A stretch of DNA of 9,348 bases. It comes from a bacterium (GTDB lineage: Bacteria > JAMCPX01). The DNA lies in assembly GCA_021789095.1 (NCBI GenBank), contig JAJYJX010000101.1:1-9348 (forward strand). The letters run 5' to 3'. A program made the position numbers and the translations under genes. This document shows positions 4,737-9,348 of the stretch, in pieces. How positions within the stretch are numbered: position 1 is the stretch's first letter; the number at the start of each line of letters is the position of its first letter. The notes under the pieces are model-generated. The model made no database searches, was not told the origin of the DNA, and was given only the letters and a program-made list of their open reading frames with translations.

Positions 4737-6689
4737 ATGGATAAATACAAAGTGAGGTTAAGGGATCTGCCGTCTTTCAGGGAAGAAGTCTTATGCATGA
4801 TGGGATGTCCCATACACACGGACGCAGGCATGTATGTCCAGAGCGTGCCAAAGGGAGAATATGAAGAAGGTTATTTAATCGCACGATCCCCGAATCCTTT
4901 TGCCTCCGTATGCGGAAGGGTGTGCGCGGCACCGTGCGAAGACGCATGCAGGAAGGGCAAAGTCAATATCGAAGAACCCATAACAATAAGGTCTTTAAAA
5001 AAATTCATTTGTGAACGTTACGGTGCGGAATCAAAACAGCCTGACACGCAGGGCAAGCTTTTGACAGGCCACATTCCCAATAGTCATGGGTGGAGCGGGG
5101 ACGCACCCCTGCTGTCAAAACAGGACAAAAGCAACAGGAAGGTCGCTGTTATAGGAGCAGGTGTCGGAGGGCTTTCGTGCGCGCATGACCTGGCACTGAG
5201 GGGATACAGGGTCACAGTGTTTGAAGCTTCAGACACCGCAGGAGGCATGGTGAGGTTCGGCATACCGCGGTACCGCCTGCCGAACTATGTGCTTGAAAAA
5301 GAGATCCAGAAGATCGCGGACCTTGGAGTGGAAATAAAATACAAGACACCGCTCACAGATGAATTCGGCATAAGCGAATTAAGGAAACAGGGCTATGAAG
5401 CAATATTCATTGCAGTGGGAGCTCAGAGCGGGAGGAGCTTGGACATAGAGGGCAGCAACATAAACGGAGTTATCAAGGCGATCGAGTACCTTGTGAGCGG
5501 GAACAGGGGACTGAAGTACAACCTCGGGGGAAGGGTCGTGGTCATAGGCGGAGGGCTTGTTGCACTGGATGCCGCGCGTGATGCGCTCAGGACACTCATG
5601 GAAAACGTCCAGAGGGAGCGTGTCAGGCTTACAGCGGAAGCAAGTGAAGTGGCAGAGCAGAGAATATTTGAAACCCTTGATGTTGCAAGGGCGGCACTCC
5701 GTGAGGGGGCAATAGAAGTTAATGTCGTGAGTCTTGAATCAATGGACCAGATGCCCGCTGCAAGGAGCATCCAGGGCAAGGCAGAACTTGTGGAAACAAA
5801 GGATGAAGGTATAATCTTTTCCCATTCATGGGGTCCCAAACGGATCATCGGCGAAAACGGAAAGGTAAAAGCCGTTGAGTTTAAAAAGGTGGTTTCCGTC
5901 TTTGACGAGAAAGGCAGGTTCAATCCGACCTTTGATGAAAGTGTAACAAAGGTTTTCGAAGCGGACTCGGTGATCATGGCGATCGGCCAGGCAGTAGAAG
6001 TGTCCTTTCTTAAGAAGGAAGAAAATGTAGAGGTGTCGCCGCGCGGTACGATAAAGATTAATCTTAACACGCTTGCCACTACCGCAGAAGGCATATACGC
6101 AGGCGGAGATGCCGCATTCGGTCCGCGCAACCTGATCGATGCCATAGCCGACGGCAAAAAGGCCGCTGCCTCGATAGATGAATACCTGTCAGGCAAAAGA
6201 AGGAAACTCAGGTACAGGGTCAATGTAGACGTCCTGCAGTCAGACCATTACAGCATGCCGGAAGATTACGATGTCTATGCCAGGAAAACACCGGCCCTGC
6301 TTGAACCTGAAAGAAGGATTGGTCTCCAGGAGGTAGAGCAGTCTTACACAGAGGAGGAGGCAGTGATCCAGGGCGCACGATGCCTGCAGTGTCACACAAG
6401 TCCTGTTTATAATTCAGACCCGTGCATTTTGTGCGGCAGGTGCTCGGACGTTTGTCCCGAGGACTGCTTTGCATTTGTCCCGCTTGAAGAGGTGGATTTA
6501 AGCGTGGAAGACAGAGAAAATATTTACCATACTTTAGGATACAAAAAGAATGAACCTGTTACTGTGCTGGTAAAGGATGACGAGAAGTGCATCAGGTGCG
6601 GACTGTGCGCCGCCATCTGTCCGACCGGTGCCATGATGATGGAAAGGATTATAGTTAAGGAGGAATTTGCAAATGGCGGACAACAATAA
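4737..6689 (+). CDS. GltD-like FAD/NAD(P)-binding iron-sulfur oxidoreductase within a bc operon
   Basis: This 650-residue protein belongs to the glutamate-synthase-small-subunit-like flavoprotein family. In order: an N-terminal cysteine-rich Fe-S domain (CMMGCP at 20-25; CGRVCAAPCEDAC at 59-71); the FAD-binding motif GAGVGG (140-145); the nucleotide-binding motif GGGLVALDAARDALR (271-285); the FAD-closing motif YAGGDAAFGPRNLIDAIADG (454-473); a GARCLQC segment (546-552); and a C-terminal two-cluster ferredoxin (CILCGRCSDVCP at 563-574, CIRCGLCAAICP at 618-629) expected to hold two 4Fe-4S centres. There is no signal peptide or membrane helix, so it should be cytoplasmic. No glutamate synthase large-subunit gene is nearby; instead it sits between a cytochrome c and a Rieske gene and overlaps the latter by 17 bases. 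It may pass electrons between NAD(P)H, its Fe-S centres and the cytoplasmic side of cytochrome b. The GltD-type Arg-Arg pair is missing (Leu332, Glu333 at that place by my alignment). Confidence 0.92.
   Translation: MDKYKVRLRDLPSFREEVLCMMGCPIHTDAGMYVQSVPKGEYEEGYLIARSPNPFASVCGRVCAAPCEDACRKGKVNIEEPITIRSLKKFICERYGAESKQPDTQGKLLTGHIPNSHGWSGDAPLLSKQDKSNRKVAVIGAGVGGLSCAHDLALRGYRVTVFEASDTAGGMVRFGIPRYRLPNYVLEKEIQKIADLGVEIKYKTPLTDEFGISELRKQGYEAIFIAVGAQSGRSLDIEGSNINGVIKAIEYLVSGNRGLKYNLGGRVVVIGGGLVALDAARDALRTLMENVQRERVRLTAEASEVAEQRIFETLDVARAALREGAIEVNVVSLESMDQMPAARSIQGKAELVETKDEGIIFSHSWGPKRIIGENGKVKAVEFKKVVSVFDEKGRFNPTFDESVTKVFEADSVIMAIGQAVEVSFLKKEENVEVSPRGTIKINLNTLATTAEGIYAGGDAAFGPRNLIDAIADGKKAAASIDEYLSGKRRKLRYRVNVDVLQSDHYSMPEDYDVYARKTPALLEPERRIGLQEVEQSYTEEEAVIQGARCLQCHTSPVYNSDPCILCGRCSDVCPEDCFAFVPLEEVDLSVEDRENIYHTLGYKKNEPVTVLVKDDEKCIRCGLCAAICPTGAMMMERIIVKEEFANGGQQ
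6657..6663 (+). promoter_or_regulatory. Strong ribosome binding site deciding the second Rieske start
   Basis: AAGGAGG is a full anti-Shine-Dalgarno match, 9 bases before ATG 6673. It lies inside the 3' end of the flavoprotein gene. It favours ATG 6673 over the in-frame TTG at 6667, which would leave only 3 bases of spacing. Confidence 0.75.
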
Positions 6690-7206
6690 GGAAGGAAGGG
6701 ACATTCAAACACAGATTTCGAGACGGCGTTTTTTGTCGTATCTCAGCGGGCTTTTTATTGCCGGCGGATTCCTGCTGCAGGGTTTTGCTGCATTGAAATC
6801 GCTGTTTCCCAGAGTGCTGTATGAACCGCCTACAAAGTTCAAGGTCGGCATGCCGTCCGATTTTCCCGAGGGTGTGAGGTTTTTACCCGAACACAGGCTG
6901 TTTATAATAAGAAACGATGACAGATTTCACTGCATCTCTGCAATATGCACGCACCTCGGATGCACTGTTAATCTTGCCCAGTATTCTCCTCCGAAGGAAT
7001 ATGAGTCACATTCCGGCACGGCGGTTTCAGAAACGTACGAATTTCACTGTCCCTGTCACGGATCAAAGTACAGGGAGAACGGTAATGTCTATGCGGGTCC
7101 GGCCCCCAAGCCGCTCCCCTGGTATAGAATGTATACTGCACCTGACGGACAGATGGTGGTCGATACGAATACCCATGTAGACCACGATTTCAGACTGAAG
7201 GTATGA
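6673..7206 (+). CDS. Rieske [2Fe-2S] protein of Rieske/b complex 2
   Basis: The 177-residue protein has a twin-arginine motif (SRRRFLSYL, 16-24) followed by a hydrophobic helix (about 21-43), so it should be Tat-exported and N-terminally anchored. The cluster boxes are CTHLGC (92-97) and CPCHGS (126-131). Cys92, His94, Cys126 and His129 should bind the cluster, with the Cys97-Cys128 disulfide. The spacer between the boxes contains a Tyr/Ser/Glu-rich insertion (about 103-122), and the end of the protein carries the GPAPKPLPW motif common in Rieske proteins. It differs clearly from the Rieske protein of the minus-strand operon in length, second box and C-terminus, so the two complexes are not a recent duplication. 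The gene overlaps the flavoprotein gene by 17 bases, and cytochrome b follows 10 bases later. Confidence 0.95.
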   Translation: MADNNKEGRDIQTQISRRRFLSYLSGLFIAGGFLLQGFAALKSLFPRVLYEPPTKFKVGMPSDFPEGVRFLPEHRLFIIRNDDRFHCISAICTHLGCTVNLAQYSPPKEYESHSGTAVSETYEFHCPCHGSKYRENGNVYAGPAPKPLPWYRMYTAPDGQMVVDTNTHVDHDFRLKV

Positions 7207-7216
7207 GGGGTCAAAT

Positions 7217-8533
7217 ATGAAAGAAAAGATGAAAGCTTTTATAAGGAAGCTGACATGGACATACAACCCTGCCACAGAGAGGGAGGCATCTGACGCAACA
7301 GCAAGGAATTTCCTTTTGCACTGGTTCCCGGCAAAGGTCACGACAAAGAGCGCTTCAATAAGTTATTCCCTTGCACTCGGGATCATCATCATGACCGAGT
7401 TTACCATACTCACCGTAACAGGGCTTATACTGATGTTCCTGTACGTGCCATCGGTGGAAAGGGCTTACTGGAGCATTAAAGACCTTCAATTTGCGGTTTC
7501 ATACGGATGGTTTATCAGGGACCTGCACAGACTCGCGGCACAGCTCATGGTTGCAACCGTTTTTTTACATATGGTGAGGGTCTTCCTGACCGGCGCGTAC
7601 AAGTACAGTGAAAAGGTCGTGGGCAGCTACAGGCCGCTGAACTGGTGGATAGGCCTTGCATTGCTGCTGTCAACCATGATGCTGTCATACACCGGATACC
7701 TGCTTCCCTGGGACCAGCTTGCGCTCTGGGCCATAACCATCGGGGACAACATAGCACTGTCTGCCCCTGTTGTGGGAAAGCTCGTAAGCAAACTGCTGAT
7801 AGGCGGAACGATCATAGATCAGAATACTCTTATACGGTGGTATGTCGCACATGTGTTCTTTTTGCCGGTGATACTGTTTTTACTTATTATGTGGCACATG
7901 TGGAGGATAAGAAAGGATGGCGGCATGGCGGGTGTTGAGGCACTCGGCATTGAGAGGGTTACGCAGGGCAAGGTTGTATCAAAAGGGAAAACATACAGTC
8001 TCATGGGCATAGTAACGGGCATTACGCCCACAATAACGCAGTACAGGGTCCGCGGCAGCTCTGGAAGTTCTTCGCCTTACCTTACCCGCAGGATCCTCGC
8101 GATCTTTATACTCGTTACTGCCGTAACTATGGGGCTTACATTCCTCGTAAAGGCGCCCCTTGAGCAGCCTGCAAGCCTTATGTGGACGCCGAACCCTGCA
8201 AAAGCGCCGTGGTATTTCCTGTGGCTTCAGGAGCTGGTTGCAGACACTACGGTAAGGTTCGGCAGTTTCACCATAAGCGGCGGATTCGTGGGCGGGATAG
8301 TCATTCCAAGCCTTTTGCTCCTGCTTGCGGTAGTATGGCCGCTCCTTGACAAAAGCCCGGATGAAGCAATCGGTGTATGGTTCCATAAAGCGAGGAGGCT
8401 GCAGAACACGGTGTTCCTGTTCATCTGTGTTGTTATTGTAGTCCTGATCTATGTTGGCGCGGTAATGCGAGGGCCTTACTGGCACATTTACATGCCCTGG
8501 CAGAGCTGGCCGAAAATGCCGACACGGCTGTAA
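7217..8533 (+). CDS. Cytochrome b of Rieske/b complex 2 (fused b6/subunit IV, APWY type)
   Basis: The 438-residue polytopic protein has heme b ligands His104/His118 and His212/His227, with spacings of 14 and 15 (b6 pattern). The canonical TGYLLPWDQ stretch (159-167) is kept. The subunit-IV half starts after a hydrophilic linker (about 230-290). Where PEWY is expected the sequence reads NPAKAPWYFLWLQEL, with APWY at 330-333, so the Qo-site glutamate is missing and alanine-proline precede WY. To my knowledge this PAKxPWY form occurs in cytochromes b of several menaquinone-using bacteria. There is no cysteine near the heme ci position; the only cysteine (404) lies in the last helix. A GAGGGG ribosome site lies 6 bases before the ATG. 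It probably oxidizes menaquinol and delivers electrons to the preceding Rieske protein and the following tetraheme cytochrome. It is clearly diverged from the minus-strand cytochrome b. Confidence 0.95.
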   Translation: MKEKMKAFIRKLTWTYNPATEREASDATARNFLLHWFPAKVTTKSASISYSLALGIIIMTEFTILTVTGLILMFLYVPSVERAYWSIKDLQFAVSYGWFIRDLHRLAAQLMVATVFLHMVRVFLTGAYKYSEKVVGSYRPLNWWIGLALLLSTMMLSYTGYLLPWDQLALWAITIGDNIALSAPVVGKLVSKLLIGGTIIDQNTLIRWYVAHVFFLPVILFLLIMWHMWRIRKDGGMAGVEALGIERVTQGKVVSKGKTYSLMGIVTGITPTITQYRVRGSSGSSSPYLTRRILAIFILVTAVTMGLTFLVKAPLEQPASLMWTPNPAKAPWYFLWLQELVADTTVRFGSFTISGGFVGGIVIPSLLLLLAVVWPLLDKSPDEAIGVWFHKARRLQNTVFLFICVVIVVLIYVGAVMRGPYWHIYMPWQSWPKMPTRL

Positions 8534-8550
8534 ATTGGGAAGGGGAGCAG

Positions 8551-9348
8551 ATGTTTAAAAAAGACCCGGTAATACTGTTTATAGGAAGCGGATTATTATT
8601 TTTGTTTACTGCACTATTGATCTACAGGTCAGGGCATCAGGAATGGAAAACCTTCCAGAGGGAATTCAGGGAACAGGCAAGTTTGACTGTCGGACAGCAG
8701 AGGGCGAACACGGTTGATACGGGGATCCTGCAGATATATATTCCCTCATTAAACCGCGTCGACAGGTGCATAACCTGCCATCAGGGATATGATATACCCG
8801 GCATGGAAAAAGCGAAAGAGCCCTTCACCACGCATCCTGACCTGCCATTCATGAAGTACCATAAATTTTCGCAATTCGGTTGTACGATATGCCACGGAGG
8901 CCAGGGGTATGCAACAGAGGTAAAAGCCGCGCACGGCCTTGTTGAACACTGGGACGAACCGCTCCTGGACAGGAAGCTTGGTGAAGAGTACGGATTGGAG
9001 CACCCCGGGCATATCATGGAAATAAACTGCGATACCTGTCACAGGGACAACCGGAATATAGGGTGGATGGATTACACAAATCAGGCAAAAGAACTGATCA
9101 ACGGAAAGAATTGTACAGCATGCCATATAATAAACGGCCAGGGCGGCAGGCTGGGGCCGGATCTTACCTATGAAGGTGATAAAAATCCCGAGTTGTTTGA
9201 TTTTACAAATGTCAAAGAAGGTCCCAAGACCGCATTCAACTGGCTTTACCTGCATTTTAAAGACCCTGCGGGCGTGACCAAGGGCAGCATAATGCCCAAT
9301 TTCGGGTTTACGGACGAACAGGCACGGGCGCTGACCATGCTTGTTCTG
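8551..9348 (+). CDS. Membrane-anchored tetraheme cytochrome c with C-terminal class I domain, 3' truncated by the window
   Basis: The frame is open from ATG 8551 to the last base (266 codons) with no stop, so the C-terminus is missing. The N-terminus has a short cytoplasmic KKDP segment and one uncleaved-looking membrane helix (about 7-25). Four CXXCH sites follow at 73-77, 111-115, 160-164 and 188-192. The last one opens a class I cytochrome c domain: CTACHIINGQGGRLGPDLTY (188-207), then the probable distal ligand Met248 in GSIMPNFGFTDEQARAL, near the expected end of the domain. The gene begins 17 bases after the cytochrome b stop, with a GGGAAGGGGAG ribosome site. It looks like the cytochrome c1 substitute of complex 2: a membrane-bound multiheme relay ending in a class I domain that could hand electrons to the monoheme cytochrome at 4263. 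The acceptor is inference. Confidence 0.9.
   Translation, partial: MFKKDPVILFIGSGLLFLFTALLIYRSGHQEWKTFQREFREQASLTVGQQRANTVDTGILQIYIPSLNRVDRCITCHQGYDIPGMEKAKEPFTTHPDLPFMKYHKFSQFGCTICHGGQGYATEVKAAHGLVEHWDEPLLDRKLGEEYGLEHPGHIMEINCDTCHRDNRNIGWMDYTNQAKELINGKNCTACHIINGQGGRLGPDLTYEGDKNPELFDFTNVKEGPKTAFNWLYLHFKDPAGVTKGSIMPNFGFTDEQARALTMLVL

Noticed and set aside
5423-6223. 266-codon open frame on the minus strand
   Set aside because: It lies opposite the well-supported flavoprotein gene and its Ser/Leu-rich translation is typical of an antisense shadow.
6381-6395. CLQCH motif in the flavoprotein (residues 549-553), resembling a c-type heme site
   Set aside because: The protein has no signal peptide and should stay in the cytoplasm, where c-type heme is not attached. 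The ARCLxC segment is a regular feature of GltD-like proteins.
8749-9255. 168-codon open frame on the minus strand
   Set aside because: It is antisense to the tetraheme cytochrome, whose heme motifs, membrane anchor and ribosome site are clear. The minus-strand frame shows no coherent domain.

Overview
The window carries two complete or nearly complete Rieske/cytochrome b (bc-type quinol oxidase) gene clusters placed back to back and transcribed away from a shared 327-base control region at 3936-4262. The gene content suggests a Gram-negative anaerobe or microaerophile with a menaquinone-based, multiheme-rich respiratory chain. b6-like cytochrome b fused with a subunit-IV part, multiheme cytochromes in place of cytochrome c1, and moderate GC content would fit Nitrospirota (Thermodesulfovibrionia-like), with Desulfobacterota or Planctomycetota relatives as alternatives. 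This placement is inference from gene style; there is no rRNA or other marker gene here.

Layout. Positions 1-236 hold the 3' end of an ankyrin-repeat gene (+). A perfect 10-bp hairpin at 281-306 separates it from the convergent minus-strand operon. Read from 3935 down to 319, that operon encodes a pentaheme cytochrome c with a C-terminal membrane anchor, an 87-residue two-helix membrane protein, a Tat-type Rieske protein, a 412-residue cytochrome b with a PDWY quinol-site motif, and a second, soluble pentaheme cytochrome c. The genes are separated by at most 18 bases or overlap. The central region (3936-4262) contains a perfect 18-bp inverted repeat enclosing 69 bases (4100-4204), which looks like a small non-autonomous mobile element, next to a consensus -35 box and a set of short palindromic repeats.

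The plus-strand operon starts at 4263. It encodes a small monoheme class I cytochrome c, a 650-residue GltD-like FAD/NAD(P)-binding iron-sulfur flavoprotein, a second Rieske protein, a 438-residue cytochrome b with APWY in place of PEWY, and a membrane-anchored tetraheme cytochrome c that runs off the window end at 9348.

How they may work together. Each cluster supplies the Rieske and cytochrome b core, and multiheme or fused cytochromes probably act as the cytochrome c1 substitute that takes high-potential electrons in the periplasm. The plus-strand cluster also carries a cytoplasmic-type pyridine-nucleotide flavoprotein. Its product could link the NAD(P) pool to the quinone reactions of that cytochrome b, either by confurcation/bifurcation or by reverse electron flow. 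Extra NAD(P)/FAD subunits in Rieske/b complexes have been discussed for anammox bacteria; here the link is inferred from operon structure only. The flavoprotein has lost the Arg-Arg pair typical of NADPH-binding GltD proteins, which hints at NADH. Two chemically different bc complexes in one divergent locus, one joined to a nucleotide-binding module, is the most interesting aspect of the window.
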